A stretch of 64,000 bases of DNA from Haemophilus sputorum CCUG 13788 (GCF_000238795.1 NZ_AFNK01000006.1:62001-126000), one strand, 5' to 3'. Counted from the first letter of the stretch, positions 27,748 to 37,466 are shown. Notes: a model not told the origin generated them from the letters alone. Translations and numbers: made by a program.

Positions 27748-28500
27748 TTACTGCTCAATTTCTACCACACGCTCATTTAGCGGTTGCGTTGGGCGGTTAT
27801 TTTTGCCTTCAATTGCTTCTATAGCTGCAATCTGTTCAGCACTTGCTTGAATTGGAGATTGGAAGATCATCCAAGAGACGTTCTCACTACAAGGTGGGGT
27901 TGTGAGCGAGCCGTTTAATCTGAAACGAATCATCTCTTTTGGCAATAGCGCTTTCGCATCAAGCGGTTGAGCTAATTTTTCTTTCTGCCCAACAGCCAAT
28001 TTTTTTTCAACCACTTGCGCTAACGCAGGGTTTGCTTGACCTTCTTGAACCATTACTGCCATCACCGCTAAAGCTTTATCTTCGCTTTGATGTACAAAAT
28101 GAATCTCTAAAGGATAATGTTTACGTTTAAAGGTGTGTTCACTTGGGGTATGGAAGTGAAATTGTTTTAAATAAAACGGTTTATCATTTAGTGTAATGAA
28201 AGGCGCATTTTCTTGCGCAACATTCACTTGTAATGTATGCCCGTTATTTTCTGCTTGGAAAGCTGTATGGAAATAACTCATATTAAGCGGTTTACTCACC
28301 ACTTTCATGCCATTATCAGATTCCAGATCAACTGGCGATTGAATTTTACCCAATTTACAGGTTTGATAATCGGTCAGTAAGTCCCCCCAATGTTCAGGGC
28401 TCTCCTTTCCGTTATAAGACCAATGTGCCTGATGGATTTGGGCAAAGGTAGTTGCGCTTAATGCGACAAATAGACCAGAGATTAAGAAACGATTTCTCAT
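27748..28500 (-). CDS. cah: Periplasmic alpha-carbonic anhydrase
   Basis: It catalyses reversible hydration of CO2 in the periplasm. The 250-residue protein has a signal peptide (cleavage likely after TTFA at residue 20). Zinc ligands are His115 and His117 in QFHFHTPSEH and His134 in LEIHFVH. The proton network threonine region SLTTPPCSE is present, and Cys48 with the C-terminal Cys could form the usual disulfide. AGAGGAAAAC precedes the ATG. An FNR-like site sits at the class II position upstream. Confidence 0.95.
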   Translation of the reverse strand: MRNRFLISGLFVALSATTFAQIHQAHWSYNGKESPEHWGDLLTDYQTCKLGKIQSPVDLESDNGMKVVSKPLNMSYFHTAFQAENNGHTLQVNVAQENAPFITLNDKPFYLKQFHFHTPSEHTFKRKHYPLEIHFVHQSEDKALAVMAVMVQEGQANPALAQVVEKKLAVGQKEKLAQPLDAKALLPKEMIRFRLNGSLTTPPCSENVSWMIFQSPIQASAEQIAAIEAIEGKNNRPTQPLNERVVEIEQ

Positions 28501-28536
28501 AAGTTTTCCTCTTTTTTTATGGTATTTGCCTCACTG

Positions 28537-28577
28537 ATTCTACCGACTTTGCGTTAATTCATGTTGATTTTAGTCAA
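28537..28577 (-). promoter_or_regulatory. FNR-like class II promoter of carbonic anhydrase
   Basis: TTGAT-TTTA-GTCAA (28564-28577) matches the FNR consensus at 9 of 10 positions. The -10 box TAGAAT on the minus strand (28542-28537) has its centre 31 bp away, exactly the spacing of class II FNR promoters (-41). No -35 box is needed in this class. Confidence 0.65.
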
Positions 28578-28631
28578 GTTGGTGGCAGTTAGTGAACTCA
28601 TCGTATCAGTCTGAAAAATATCAGAAATAAA

Positions 28632-28675
28632 CAAGCGGTTAAATTTGCAAAATGTTTTACAAATTTAACCGCTTG
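28632..28675. terminator. Perfect inverted USS pair acting as terminator
   Basis: A 15-bp perfect stem (28632-28646 with 28661-28675) made of two opposed uptake signal sequences, with a 14-base loop. It lies past the end of the secreted-protein gene at 28708 and before the carbonic anhydrase promoter. Confidence 0.8.
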
Positions 28676-28707
28676 CGATATTTCTATCAATGCTAATAAA
28701 TTATGTT

Positions 28708-29343
28708 TTAATCAATTGGGCGACAAGTGAAATCTGTTGGGTCTTCCGCCCCCACTCGTTCTGCCCATACCATACTGCCAGTACACATCTCACCCGTTTT
28801 TTTGTTCACTGTGTAGCTTAATAGACGGGGCGCAGTTGCTTCATCACCGCCACATCGTTTATTATGAACTTCTCTTATGTCGATCTCATATGTTTCTTTA
28901 TCTTCTTGAACATAAAATCCAATACAATCAAGAGAGCTTAAAAGCTTATGTTTCATAACAGATTTCTCAACTGCTTTAATCGCGGCTTCTTCGCTAGTAA
29001 TCGGATTTGCTTTAAGATCTGTACTTAACGCATTAGCTTTAACCCACCCTGAAACATCATGATCAGCTTTGGTTCGATAAATAATGAAATCATATCCGTT
29101 ATAATGCGCATAGGTTTTCGCAAGATCATTTTTAATAATAAAGACTTTCGGTGTTTTACATTCAGAATGTGGGGCAGTGTGGAAATATAAGCGCCCTTGT
29201 TGAACTACTTTTTTAGTGACACCTTGTTCAAAAAACTTTCCTTCGTTATCTGCTCGATCTTGAACAGCCTCGCAATCCACAGCAGCATTTGCTGTGCCAA
29301 TGCAACTTAATGTCAATAAAGCAGAAAAGATAATTTTTTTCAT
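28708..29343 (-). CDS. Secreted cysteine-rich protein with SH3-like domain
   Basis: A 211-residue protein with a clear signal peptide (MKKIIFSALLTLSCIGTANA) and six cysteines in the mature part. Residues about 45-110 (GRLYFHTAPHSECKTPKVFIIK, then a GWVKANAL ending) look like a bacterial SH3-type domain. The C-terminal half (TYEIDIREVHNKRCGG..TVNKKTGEMCTGSM) is unassigned. The open frame extends 15 codons upstream of this ATG, but the signal peptide fixes the start. It lies 45 bp after the next gene upstream on the same strand, which is also secreted, so the two form an operon. Confidence 0.75.
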   Translation of the reverse strand: MKKIIFSALLTLSCIGTANAAVDCEAVQDRADNEGKFFEQGVTKKVVQQGRLYFHTAPHSECKTPKVFIIKNDLAKTYAHYNGYDFIIYRTKADHDVSGWVKANALSTDLKANPITSEEAAIKAVEKSVMKHKLLSSLDCIGFYVQEDKETYEIDIREVHNKRCGGDEATAPRLLSYTVNKKTGEMCTGSMVWAERVGAEDPTDFTCRPID

Positions 29344-29388
29344 GGTTATTTTATCCTTTATATAGATGAAGTTTGATAGATAAATCAA

Positions 29389-29796
29389 TTATCTACATTG
29401 TAATAATACTTTCTTCCAGCCACCGACATCAGAAATTTTGCAAGCGCCACTAGAACAACTTACTGAATAATCAACGTGACGCCCAGACAGTAATGCTCTT
29501 ACTTTGCCGTTAGATAATACTGAAACACGCACTTTTTCTTGATAGTCAGGGTCTTGGCTATTCCAAATAGGATCGGCATCAAAACAGCCTTCTTCTGCAC
29601 GGTCTGCTACATTTAGTGCCTTTTTAAATGAAGGATCGGCATATTTTTTCAGGATATCTGAAGATAAACGCTCTGGATTACGTGCTTCTTGATACACTTG
29701 TTTAATCAAGTTAATTTTGGCTGCACTGTCATCATTTGCGTATGAGAGTGAAGGCACAAGTAATGCAAGACAGACGAGAGATAATGTTTTTTTCAT
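29389..29796 (-). CDS. Secreted protein of unknown function
   Basis: A 135-residue protein with a signal peptide (MKKTLSLVCLALLVPSLSYA). The mature part has four cysteines, in GCFDADPIW, SVSCSSGACK and the terminal LQCR. The KINLIKQVYQEARNPE...YADPSFKKAL stretch recalls periplasmic DUF3828-type folds, but this is a guess. The start at 29796 is set by the signal peptide and by AGGAGAAC upstream. It is the first gene of a two-gene unit of secreted proteins. Confidence 0.72.
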   Translation of the reverse strand: MKKTLSLVCLALLVPSLSYANDDSAAKINLIKQVYQEARNPERLSSDILKKYADPSFKKALNVADRAEEGCFDADPIWNSQDPDYQEKVRVSVLSNGKVRALLSGRHVDYSVSCSSGACKISDVGGWKKVLLQCR

Positions 29797-29970
29797 AAAG
29801 GTTCTCCTAAAATTGAATGTGGATAAAAAATACCCACACCAATCATAATTAGAAGTAAATATTTTCACCATCTCTTTTTGCATAAAAGTCAATAAAACTC
29901 CAAATTTTGCAAAATATTTTCAAAAAGCAACCGCTTGCGCGAGAATAATTTTCTGTTATGCTAGCAACAA

Positions 29971-29987
29971 TCTATGTGTTACATAGA
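29971..29987. promoter_or_regulatory. 17-bp palindromic operator candidate before transglutaminase-MerTP operon
   Basis: TCTATGT-GTT-ACATAGA is a perfect inverted repeat. It lies nine bases after a -10-like TATGCT (29957-29962) and 36 bp before the first gene, where a bound repressor would block transcription. The regulator is unknown. Confidence 0.5.
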
Positions 29988-30022
29988 GAAATATAACAAG
30001 TTTTGTTTATTGGAATCACATT

Positions 30023-31123
30023 ATGAAAAAATTACTTCTCGCAAGCTTACTTGCATCCGCTGCTGTTTCAGCACAAACCCTTCCGAATACTAATACTGAC
30101 GCTCATACTTACGAATTCGTACAATCTTATGATTTAGTCCCACCACAAGGTTCAAAAGGTGAAACCAACCTTTGGGTACCATTGCCATTTAGCAATGATT
30201 ACCAAACGGTACAAGCGGTCGAATTTGAAGGAAATTATGCAAAAGCCTATGTAACTGAAAATAATCAATATGGTGCTAAAACCCTTTATGCTAACTGGGA
30301 TGCGAATGCAGATAAGCGTTTGCTCAAAGTGAAATTAACCATTGAAACTAAAGATCGCGAACCAATGGCGAAAGGGGCATTAAAAGATTACCAGGTGCCA
30401 GAAAAAATCATTTATTCGGTGGATGTTCAAGAATATCTAAAACCAACTACTCACATTAAAACGGACGGTGTGGTGAAACAATTCGCCGATAAAATCGTAG
30501 GCAGTGAAACCAATCCGCTTAAAAAAGCACAGTTGATTCATCAATGGATTGTAGAAAACATGGAGCGTGATAATTCTGTGTTAGGTTGCGGCGAGGGCGA
30601 TGTTGAAAAAATGCTCACTAGCGGCGTGTTAAAAGGTAAATGTACCGATATCAACTCTGTCTTTGTTGCGCTTGCCCGTGCAGCGGAGATTCCTGCACGA
30701 GAAGTCTTTGGCATTCGTTTAGGTGCTGCGAAAAAACTTGAGCCATACTCAAAAACCGCATTTGGTAGCGCAAAAGATGGTGTGGCGAATGTTAATGGTG
30801 GACAACACTGCCGTGCAGAGTTTTACTTAGCCGGTTTTGGTTGGGTGCCTGTTGATTCAGCCGATGTCGCCAAAATGCGCTTAACTGAGAAAAAAGCAGT
30901 GAATGATAAAGAAACACAAGCTGTTGCGGATTATCTTTTCGGTAACTGGGAAGCAAACTGGATGGGTTATAACCATGCGCGCGATTTCGATCTTTATCCG
31001 CAACCAGCGTTAACCCCGATCAATAACTTTGGTTATCCGTATGCGGAAATTGGTGGCGATCCTCTTAACTCTTATGATGCAAAAGCATTCGGTTATGAAT
31101 TCATCTCAACCCAAATCAAGTAA
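30023..31123 (+). CDS. Periplasmic transglutaminase-like protein
   Basis: A 366-residue exported protein with signal peptide [17 protein letters not shown]. The C-terminal half has the transglutaminase-like (papain-fold) triad: cysteine in [21 protein letters not shown], histidine in [10 protein letters not shown] and aspartate in WVPVDSADV. Such enzymes are usually proteases or amidases rather than cross-linkers. It overlaps a MerT-like gene by 29 bp, which overlaps a MerP-like gene. A homologous trio appears to exist in Haemophilus, but its substrate is unknown to me. Confidence 0.85.
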   Translation: MKKLLLASLLASAAVSAQTLPNTNTDAHTYEFVQSYDLVPPQGSKGETNLWVPLPFSNDYQTVQAVEFEGNYAKAYVTENNQYGAKTLYANWDANADKRLLKVKLTIETKDREPMAKGALKDYQVPEKIIYSVDVQEYLKPTTHIKTDGVVKQFADKIVGSETNPLKKAQLIHQWIVENMERDNSVLGCGEGDVEKMLTSGVLKGKCTDINSVFVALARAAEIPAREVFGIRLGAAKKLEPYSKTAFGSAKDGVANVNGGQHCRAEFYLAGFGWVPVDSADVAKMRLTEKKAVNDKETQAVADYLFGNWEANWMGYNHARDFDLYPQPALTPINNFGYPYAEIGGDPLNSYDAKAFGYEFISTQIK

Positions 31124-31448
31124 TCGACTCATTGCAATGTTGCTGGCTGCGGTAAGTGCCGCAGTCGGCTCTACGCTTTGTTGCATTGCCCCGCTTATTT
31201 ATTTGCTTTTTGGCGTTTCTTCGCCATGGCTGATGAGTTTAAGTGAATATGACTATTTGCAGCTGCCATTGCTGATTCTTTCAATCGGCGTTTTTGGCTA
31301 TGGCTTTTGGCAACTGTTCTTTTCTAAGAAAATCATTTGCACGCGCTATTTTTCTCGTCGCACATTGATGATTTTCTATGGCGTGGCATTAATTGTGATT
31401 CTATTTTTCTTAACTTACCCCTACATTCTACCTTGGATACTCTCATGA
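31095..31448 (+). CDS. MerT-like membrane metal transporter
   Basis: A 117-residue inner-membrane protein with three predicted helices. The first helix carries the vicinal cysteine pair Cys29-Cys30 ([10 protein letters not shown]) typical of MerT. A single cysteine (KKIICTRYF) lies in the following loop, where MerT has two. The start at 31095 lies inside the upstream gene; a later ATG (31134) is possible but would remove the N-terminal tail. It overlaps the MerP-like gene by four bases. No merA reductase or merR is nearby, so mercury resistance is unlikely; another thiophilic metal is more plausible. Confidence 0.75.
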   Translation: MNSSQPKSSNRLIAMLLAAVSAAVGSTLCCIAPLIYLLFGVSSPWLMSLSEYDYLQLPLLILSIGVFGYGFWQLFFSKKIICTRYFSRRTLMIFYGVALIVILFFLTYPYILPWILS

Positions 31449-31750
31449 AAAAAATGCTCAGCGTGTTATTAGCAGCACTGCTATTTTCTCCATCACTTTA
31501 TGCAAATCAAGCTCAAACACCTGCTACGCAGCAAACAGAAAGTCGAGAGGTGCTACTCTATATTAAAGAGATGCACTGCCAACTTTGCGTGTATTTAGTG
31601 AATAAAGAGCTACGAGCAATAGAAGGAGTTGAATCAACCAAAGCAGATATGAAAGCACGCCAAGTAAAAGTTGTGGCAGCACCGAATGTTACAGATGCAC
31701 AACTAATTGAAGCGGTAAAGAAAATTAACTACACCGCAGAAGTACGCTAA
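31445..31750 (+). CDS. MerP-like periplasmic metal-binding protein
   Basis: A 101-residue protein with a signal peptide (cleavage after SLYA, residue 20) and one heavy-metal-associated domain. The binding motif is Cys45-Gln-Leu-Cys48 in [13 protein letters not shown]; classical MerP has GMTCAAC. The start overlaps the MerT-like stop (ATGA). It likely passes a metal ion to the MerT-like protein. An inverted USS pair ends the operon. Confidence 0.82.
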   Translation: MKKMLSVLLAALLFSPSLYANQAQTPATQQTESREVLLYIKEMHCQLCVYLVNKELRAIEGVESTKADMKARQVKVVAAPNVTDAQLIEAVKKINYTAEVR

Positions 31751-31759
31751 TTATTTTTT

Positions 31760-31812
31760 ACAAGCGGTCGAATTGGTAAAAGATTTTGCAAATTCGACCG
31801 CTTGTCGTTTTT
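31760..31812 (+). terminator. Perfect inverted USS pair acting as terminator
   Basis: A 15-bp perfect stem (31760-31774 with 31791-31805) made of two opposed USS copies, followed by a TTTTT run. It lies nine bases after the MerP-like gene. Confidence 0.9.
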
Positions 31813-31893
31813 CTTGTGGAAAAGCGCGCCTTTCTATGTTAAAAAGTGAGCCGAATTTTTACTTTTCATTTGATATGTTTAAGGAACACAACA

Positions 31894-32718
31894 ATGTCTT
31901 TACAAGCAATTATTGAAGCGGCATTTGAGCGCCGTGCGGATATCACCCCTAAAACTGTAGATGCTGAAACACGTTCAGCAATTGAGCAAGTTATTGAAGG
32001 ATTAGATAACGGAACTTACCGTGTTGCAGAAAAAATTGATGGCGAATGGGTAACTCACCAATGGTTGAAAAAAGCGGTATTACTTTCATTCCGTATTAAC
32101 GATAACCAAATCATTGATGGTGCCGAAACTAAATATTATGACAAAGTGGCATTAAAATTTGCTGACTATACTGAAGAACGTTTCGCACAAGAAGGTTTCC
32201 GTGTGGTGCCTTCTGCAACTGTGCGTAAAGGGGCATATATCTCTAAAAACTGCGTGTTAATGCCATCTTATGTGAACATCGGTGCTTATGTTGGCGAAGG
32301 CACTATGGTGGATACTTGGGCAACCGTAGGTTCATGTGCACAAATTGGTAAAAACGTACACTTATCAGGTGGCGTGGGCATTGGTGGTGTATTAGAGCCA
32401 TTACAAGCAAACCCAACCATCATTGGTGATAACTGCTTTATCGGTGCTCGTTCAGAAGTGGTTGAAGGCGTGATTGTTGAAGATGGCTGCGTAATCTCAA
32501 TGGGCGTATTTATCGGTCAATCTACTCGTATTTACGATCGTGAAACAGGTGAAATCCACTACGGTCGCGTACCAGCAGGTTCTGTGGTAGTTTCTGGTAG
32601 TCTTCCATCAAAATGTGGCAAATATAGTCTTTACTGTGCGGTTATCGTGAAAAAAGTTGATGCAAAAACTTTAGGTAAAGTGGGTATCAACGAATTACTT
32701 CGTACAATTGAAGAATAA
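31894..32718 (+). CDS. dapD: 2,3,4,5-tetrahydropyridine-2,6-dicarboxylate N-succinyltransferase
   Basis: DapD succinylates tetrahydrodipicolinate in the lysine and diaminopimelate pathway. The 274-residue protein has a helical N-terminal domain and a left-handed beta helix of hexapeptide repeats ([26 protein letters not shown]). The start at 31894 ([14 protein letters not shown]) has AAGGAA eight bases upstream; the longer open frame is not supported. Confidence 0.97.
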   Translation: MSLQAIIEAAFERRADITPKTVDAETRSAIEQVIEGLDNGTYRVAEKIDGEWVTHQWLKKAVLLSFRINDNQIIDGAETKYYDKVALKFADYTEERFAQEGFRVVPSATVRKGAYISKNCVLMPSYVNIGAYVGEGTMVDTWATVGSCAQIGKNVHLSGGVGIGGVLEPLQANPTIIGDNCFIGARSEVVEGVIVEDGCVISMGVFIGQSTRIYDRETGEIHYGRVPAGSVVVSGSLPSKCGKYSLYCAVIVKKVDAKTLGKVGINELLRTIEE

Positions 32719-32748
32719 TTTTTAATCGGTGTCACATCCTTGTATGTA

Positions 32749-32769
32749 AGGGCGTGTTGAACACGCCCT
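32749..32769 (+). terminator. Hairpin after dapD
   Basis: A 9-bp perfect stem (AGGGCGTGT / ACACGCCCT) with a 3-base loop. The T run is weak, so termination strength is uncertain. Confidence 0.55.
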
Positions 32770-32819
32770 CACTCTTCTAAAAATAAATACAGAAAAGGAT
32801 ACAGCACCTTGGAGGTTTC

Positions 32820-33854
32820 ATGACGACCTATTCTCTACATCTTAAAGCCAAAAACGAACTTACCCCTCATCCAACCGCACAATATTGGCGAAAATGCCAA
32901 GTTGAAGAACTTTTCGATCTTCCTTTTATGGATTTAGTTTTCCGTGCAGCAAGTATTCATCGAGAAAATTTTGATCCGAATGCGATTCAACTTTCAACCT
33001 TGCTTTCCATTAAAACCGGCGGTTGCGCTGAAGATTGTGAATATTGCCCGCAATCTGCCCGTTACGATACAGGTGTTGAAAAGCAAACCATGTTGAATGT
33101 GGATTACATTGTTGAAAAAGCACAAATTGCCAAAGCACGTGGTGCAAGCCGTTTCTGTATGGGGGCTGCATGGCGTGGGCCAAAACCGAAAGATATTGAA
33201 ACGGTTTCAAGCATCATTAAAGCCGTTAAATCACTTGGACTAGAAACATGTGGCACTTTCGGTATGTTAGAAGATGGCATGGCAGAAGATCTTAAAGAGG
33301 CCGGCTTAGATTATTACAATCACAACCTTGATACAGATCCAGAACGCTATAATAAAATTGTGCATACCCGTTCACATGACGATCGTATGGATACCTTAGG
33401 CAAAGTGCGTCACGCAGGCTTAAAAATTTGTTGTGGTGGGATTGTTGGCATGAATGAAACGCGTGCAGAACGCGCAGGCTTGATTGCAAGTTTGGCTAAT
33501 CTTGATCCACAGCCAGAAAGCGTACCGATTAACCAGTTAGTGAAAGTGCCAGGCACGCCGCTTGAAAATGCCGAAGATCTCGATTGGACAGAATTTGTGC
33601 GTACTATTGCCGTTGCGCGTATTACCATGCCACACAGCTATGTTCGCTTATCTGCAGGTCGCAGCAATATGCCAGAATCTATGCAAGCGCTTTGTTTTAT
33701 GGCTGGAGCGAATTCGATTTTCTATGGTGACAAATTGCTTACCACCGAAAACCCAGAAGAAGATGGCGACCGTATGCTAATGGAAAAACTGAATATGTAT
33801 CCGTTAGCTTATGAAGTTGACGATAGCAATTCGCAAAACGTTGCGGAAAATTGA
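32820..33854 (+). CDS. bioB: Biotin synthase
   Basis: BioB inserts sulfur into dethiobiotin. The 344-residue radical SAM protein has Cys69, Cys73 and Cys76 in [13 protein letters not shown] for the catalytic 4Fe-4S cluster. Compared with E. coli (Cys53/57/60) the N-terminus is about 16 residues longer; the strong GGAGG just before ATG 32820 supports this start. The last codons and the stop TGA lie inside a USS (AAATTGACCGCTTG). No other bio gene is adjacent. A weak hairpin (33877-33900) follows. Confidence 0.97.
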   Translation: MTTYSLHLKAKNELTPHPTAQYWRKCQVEELFDLPFMDLVFRAASIHRENFDPNAIQLSTLLSIKTGGCAEDCEYCPQSARYDTGVEKQTMLNVDYIVEKAQIAKARGASRFCMGAAWRGPKPKDIETVSSIIKAVKSLGLETCGTFGMLEDGMAEDLKEAGLDYYNHNLDTDPERYNKIVHTRSHDDRMDTLGKVRHAGLKICCGGIVGMNETRAERAGLIASLANLDPQPESVPINQLVKVPGTPLENAEDLDWTEFVRTIAVARITMPHSYVRLSAGRSNMPESMQALCFMAGANSIFYGDKLLTTENPEEDGDRMLMEKLNMYPLAYEVDDSNSQNVAEN

Positions 33855-33947
33855 CCGCTTGTTATATGATTTTCATCGTAGGGGCAAGTTTGCCTCTACG
33901 AATTATTTTATAACAGGGGAAGTTTTCTTATTAAGGGTAGTAAATCC

Positions 33948-34385
33948 ATGAAAAAAATTCTTCTTTTAAATGGCCCGAACCTCAACATGTTGGGCAAACG
34001 TGAGCCACAAATTTATGGCGCTCAAACCCTTGCAGATATTGAAGCACACTTACAAACCGAAGCCGCTAAACAAGGTTACGCGTTAGACTATTTCCAAGCA
34101 AATGGCGAAGAGCCGCTCATTAACCGCATTCATCAAGCCTTTGAAAATGTAGATTTTATTATCATCAATCCCGGTGCTTTTACGCATACCAGCGTGGCCT
34201 TGCGCGATGCCCTGCTTGCCGTATCAATTCCATTTGTTGAAGTACATTTGTCTAACGTCCATGCACGTGAACCTTTCCGCCATCACTCTTATCTAAGTGA
34301 TATTGCTAAAGGCGTAATTTGCGGCTTGGGCGCTAAAGGATATGATTACGCATTAGATTTTGCGATAACTCAACTCGAAAAATAA
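33948..34385 (+). CDS. aroQ: 3-dehydroquinate dehydratase, type II
   Basis: AroQ dehydrates 3-dehydroquinate in the shikimate pathway. The 145-residue protein has the N-terminal [19 protein letters not shown] motif with the active-site tyrosine, NPGAFTHTS, and the [16 protein letters not shown] motif with the catalytic histidine. The size and fold are those of the type II dodecameric enzyme. Confidence 0.97.
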   Translation: MKKILLLNGPNLNMLGKREPQIYGAQTLADIEAHLQTEAAKQGYALDYFQANGEEPLINRIHQAFENVDFIIINPGAFTHTSVALRDALLAVSIPFVEVHLSNVHAREPFRHHSYLSDIAKGVICGLGAKGYDYALDFAITQLEK

Positions 34386-34408
34386 TTGATTAAAAATAAG
34401 AAACCGCT

Positions 34409-35191
34409 ATGTCAGTAAAATATGAAAAATTTATTGTGCTATGCAATGGCTTATCTCGTTTGCTTGGCAACATTGTGAAAATGCTAAGCTATCCATTTCA
34501 TGCACTTTTTCCCAAAAAACGCTTTACCATTCCTGAGTTTAGCCCTGCAAAATTAGGCACACATCGTAAAGACAAAATTAACCGCACCATTTGGCAAACC
34601 AACTATTCCAATAAAGTGACCTTGCCAATGTATTGTAACTACTTATTCAACCGTTTGATGTCGCTCAGTTACGATTATCGTTATGTCAGTACTGAAGCAC
34701 GCGAAGAATATATCAAAGCACACGCAGAACCTCATGTTTTTGCAGCTTATAGCCAATTAACCGATGGCGCAGCGCAGGCAGATTTTTGGCGCGTTTTTAC
34801 CCTTTGGCGTGAAGGCGGCATTTATATCGACATTGATGGACATTTAGTTTTCCCACTCTCACAAATTATTCAAGAGCAAGATTCAGAAGTGCTCATTAAG
34901 CGTCGAGACAAATACACGAACTTCTTTCTCGCTTGCGAAGCTGGGCACCCAATTATGAAAGCAACGCTTGATTTGATTGTGAATAATATTGAAAACCGAC
35001 GTATTGAGGGTGGCGTGTTTGTGATGACTGGGCCAGATACGCTGAACAATGCGATTGGCGATCAAGTTGTGAATACTCGCCGAGATAAAATTACTTGCAC
35101 ACAAGGCACGTTTACCAACGAGTATTTCCAATATATTGATAAGCCTCGTAGCAAGTGGAACTATAAGAAAAACGAAGAACTACTGAAATAA
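34409..35191 (+). CDS. GT32-like glycosyltransferase (DxD sugar-binding)
   Basis: A 260-residue protein with the OCH1/GT32-type core: RTIWQTNYS near residue 60, then [24 protein letters not shown] with the DxD metal motif, and a [10 protein letters not shown] segment late. A hydrophobic, basic N-terminus suggests membrane association rather than secretion. Such genes build LOS or capsule branches in Pasteurellaceae. It stands 23 bp after aroQ, unrelated in function. Donor and acceptor are unknown. Confidence 0.82.
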   Translation: MSVKYEKFIVLCNGLSRLLGNIVKMLSYPFHALFPKKRFTIPEFSPAKLGTHRKDKINRTIWQTNYSNKVTLPMYCNYLFNRLMSLSYDYRYVSTEAREEYIKAHAEPHVFAAYSQLTDGAAQADFWRVFTLWREGGIYIDIDGHLVFPLSQIIQEQDSEVLIKRRDKYTNFFLACEAGHPIMKATLDLIVNNIENRRIEGGVFVMTGPDTLNNAIGDQVVNTRRDKITCTQGTFTNEYFQYIDKPRSKWNYKKNEELLK

Positions 35192-35220
35192 CAAGCGGTA
35201 GGATTTTCTAAATATTTTGC

Positions 35221-35258
35221 AAATCGCAAGGGGAATCAAACCGCTTGCGATTTTTTTC
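35221..35258 (+). terminator. Terminator after the GT32-like gene, built on a USS
   Basis: A 10-bp stem (AAATCGCAAG 35221-35230 with CTTGCGATTT 35244-35253) followed by a T run. The right arm includes an inverted USS; a direct USS copy lies at 35191, so a second, alternative hairpin is possible. Confidence 0.8.
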
Positions 35259-35308
35259 TTGGCTTTCATGGAATCAATCAGCTTCCACGATGCCTTTTAT
35301 GTCGAACC

Positions 35309-35875
35309 TTAAATACGGCTCAAATCAAATTTCTCTAACTCAATTTTATCTGGCGTGCCATAAAACTGGCTAAGCGCATGGCGTAAAGTTTCTGCGCGTT
35401 TCGGTAACCCTTTTTCTGCATAGGTTTTCACTTGTTCATACACTGCTTGTTTAAACGCAGTATTATCGCCAGGGTTGCCGGTTAAATTATCACTGCTGGC
35501 GAAATAACGGAAATTTGCCACGGTGGCGAGAATCCATTCAATCGCTTGTGGTTTAACTTCTACTTGCTCAAACTCACGTTGGCGTTCAGCCGATCTACCA
35601 TCAGGCTCATACCAATAACCAAAATCTTCTAATTTTCGACGTTCACGCCCTGCAACTAACCAATGCGAAATTTCATGTAATGCGCTGCTGTAATAACCGT
35701 GCGCAAATAAAATCACATGATAAGGGCGCTCCGATTTTACGCCATCTTCATCTAAAAATTCAGGCAAGTAAATTGGGTAATCTCCGCCTTTTTCTAAGCG
35801 TGTGTTAAATTCTTCAGCAAAGCATTGATTGAAAATCGCAATAATATCTTCGATATGATGTTGTTCTTGATTCAT
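35309..35875 (-). CDS. epmC: Elongation factor P hydroxylase
   Basis: EpmC (YfcM) hydroxylates the beta-lysylated lysine of translation factor EF-P. The 188-residue protein has the metal-binding motif SSALHEISHWLVAG near residue 65 and the segment DFGYWYEPDGRSAERQREFEQVEVKPQAIEW, both hallmarks of the family. epmA, epmB and efp are not in the window. A USS lies between it and trmL. Confidence 0.9.
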   Translation of the reverse strand: MNQEQHHIEDIIAIFNQCFAEEFNTRLEKGGDYPIYLPEFLDEDGVKSERPYHVILFAHGYYSSALHEISHWLVAGRERRKLEDFGYWYEPDGRSAERQREFEQVEVKPQAIEWILATVANFRYFASSDNLTGNPGDNTAFKQAVYEQVKTYAEKGLPKRAETLRHALSQFYGTPDKIELEKFDLSRI

Positions 35876-35932
35876 AAGCTATTTTGGTAAAAAAAGAGAA
35901 AAATCTGACCGCTTGCTAGCTGTTATTTAAAG

Positions 35933-36412
35933 TTAAATAGGCTGTCTTGGCACTGAACCTTGATAGCCAAATTGGCGCCATGCTTCATAAACCACAACGG
36001 CTACCGTGTTAGATAAATTCATACTACGGCTGTCTTTACACATTGGTACGCGAATTTTTTGTGACATCGGCAAAGTATCTAAAATTGACATCGGAATACC
36101 ACGACTTTCTGGCCCGAACATCAAGAAATCGCCTAACTCATACTGTACTTCACTATGGTTTGGCTCGCCTTTTGTGGTGAGTGCAAACAGACGTTTCGGT
36201 TTAGCGCGCGCAAGGAAATCTTCAAAATTCTTGTATTTCTGAATATCGACAAATTCATGATAATCCAAACCAGAACGCTTGAGTTTTTTATCATCCCAAG
36301 TGAATCCAAGAGGTTCAATAAAATGAAGGCGAAAGCCACAATTAGCACATAAACGGATAATATTCCCGCTATTTTGTGGAATTTCAGGTTCGTATAAAAC
36401 AATATCTAACAT
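35933..36412 (-). CDS. trmL: tRNA (cytidine/uridine-2'-O-)-methyltransferase TrmL
   Basis: TrmL methylates the ribose of the wobble base in two leucine tRNAs. The 159-residue protein has the SPOUT motifs [25 protein letters not shown] and [15 protein letters not shown], which form the knot that binds SAM. It lies 5 bp after plsX in the same direction. Confidence 0.96.
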   Translation of the reverse strand: MLDIVLYEPEIPQNSGNIIRLCANCGFRLHFIEPLGFTWDDKKLKRSGLDYHEFVDIQKYKNFEDFLARAKPKRLFALTTKGEPNHSEVQYELGDFLMFGPESRGIPMSILDTLPMSQKIRVPMCKDSRSMNLSNTVAVVVYEAWRQFGYQGSVPRQPI

Positions 36413-36417
36413 AATTT

Positions 36418-37449
36418 TTAATAACGATGTAAATCAGTTAATCCAGAAGAAATTTTTTCTGGAATATCTGCTTCAATTTGTTGTACTGCGTAATTGATAG
36501 CGTGAAAAAAGGCATTTTCGCTCGCGCCACCATGGCTTTTTACCACTACTTTGGAGAGTCCAAGTAAGGTTGCACCATTATGGCGATCAGGGTTAATTTC
36601 TTGTAATTTGCGATAATAGCGATAAAACAGTACGCGTAAAAAACAACGTTTCACTATCTGCCACATCCACATACTTTCACTAGGTTTCTTCAGCAAAGCT
36701 AAAATATTTTTAGCCGCCCCTTCAAGCGCTTTTAACGCAATATTGCCACTAAATCCATCACAAACGATAACATCAGTTTGATGATTCATAAGCTTATCGC
36801 TTTCGATAAACCCTTGATAATTCAGGTCATAACGCCCTTTTAAATATTGGTGTGCTTTTTTTAAGACCTGATTACCCTTACTCTCTTCCGTACCGATGTT
36901 AAGCAAATTGAGTCTTGGATAAACCAACCCTAACATGGTTTGAGCAAAAATATTTCCCATTTCGGCAAATTGCTGTAGATGTTTCGGTGTTACTTCAACA
37001 TTTGCCCCGAGATCTAACATTACCGTAGATTTCCCATCCATCGTTGGAATAAGTGAGGTCAATGCCAAACGTTCAATATTAGAAAGCGGCGCTATCAATA
37101 ATTTTGCAAGCCCCATTAACGCACCGGTATTCCCACCACTCACACAACCTTGTGCTTGACCATTTACGACCGCTTCAATAGCAAGACGCATAGAGCTATC
37201 TTTGCTTTGACGAATGGCAAGCGGAAACGGCACATCATTTTCAATTTGTTTTTTAGTATGATGAAATAAGATTCGACTTTGTTGTGCTTCAGGGAGCTTT
37301 AAAAGAAAGGGATTGGCAATATGCTGATCGCCAAATAAAAGAAAATTAAGCCTTGGATTTTCAGCCAATGCTTTTGATACGGCTGGGATAGTAACACGGG
37401 GACCGAAGTCCCCGCCCATGACATCTAACGCAAGCGTTAGTTGTTTCAA
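36418..37449 (-). CDS. plsX: Phosphate acyltransferase PlsX
   Basis: PlsX makes acyl-phosphate from acyl-ACP, the donor for PlsY in phospholipid synthesis. The 343-residue protein opens [20 protein letters not shown] and carries [14 protein letters not shown] and [14 protein letters not shown], the family signatures. It follows rpmF in the conserved yceD-rpmF-plsX order. Confidence 0.97.
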   Translation of the reverse strand: MKQLTLALDVMGGDFGPRVTIPAVSKALAENPRLNFLLFGDQHIANPFLLKLPEAQQSRILFHHTKKQIENDVPFPLAIRQSKDSSMRLAIEAVVNGQAQGCVSGGNTGALMGLAKLLIAPLSNIERLALTSLIPTMDGKSTVMLDLGANVEVTPKHLQQFAEMGNIFAQTMLGLVYPRLNLLNIGTEESKGNQVLKKAHQYLKGRYDLNYQGFIESDKLMNHQTDVIVCDGFSGNIALKALEGAAKNILALLKKPSESMWMWQIVKRCFLRVLFYRYYRKLQEINPDRHNGATLLGLSKVVVKSHGGASENAFFHAINYAVQQIEADIPEKISSGLTDLHRY

Positions 37450-37466
37450 GTGAACCCCCTAAAGGA

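Noticed and set aside
29818-29826. Perfect DnaA box (TTATCCACA on minus)
   Set aside because: It is isolated, with no cluster of boxes or AT-rich repeats nearby. One perfect 9-mer is expected by chance in a window of this size, so it is no evidence for oriC.
31095-31750. Mercury resistance operon
   Set aside because: MerT- and MerP-like proteins are present but there is no merR, merA or mer operator, and the motifs differ from classical MerP and MerT.
33875-33901. CGTAGGGGCAA hairpin after bioB as a mobile repeat
   Set aside because: I found only one copy in the window; it is better seen as a weak terminator.
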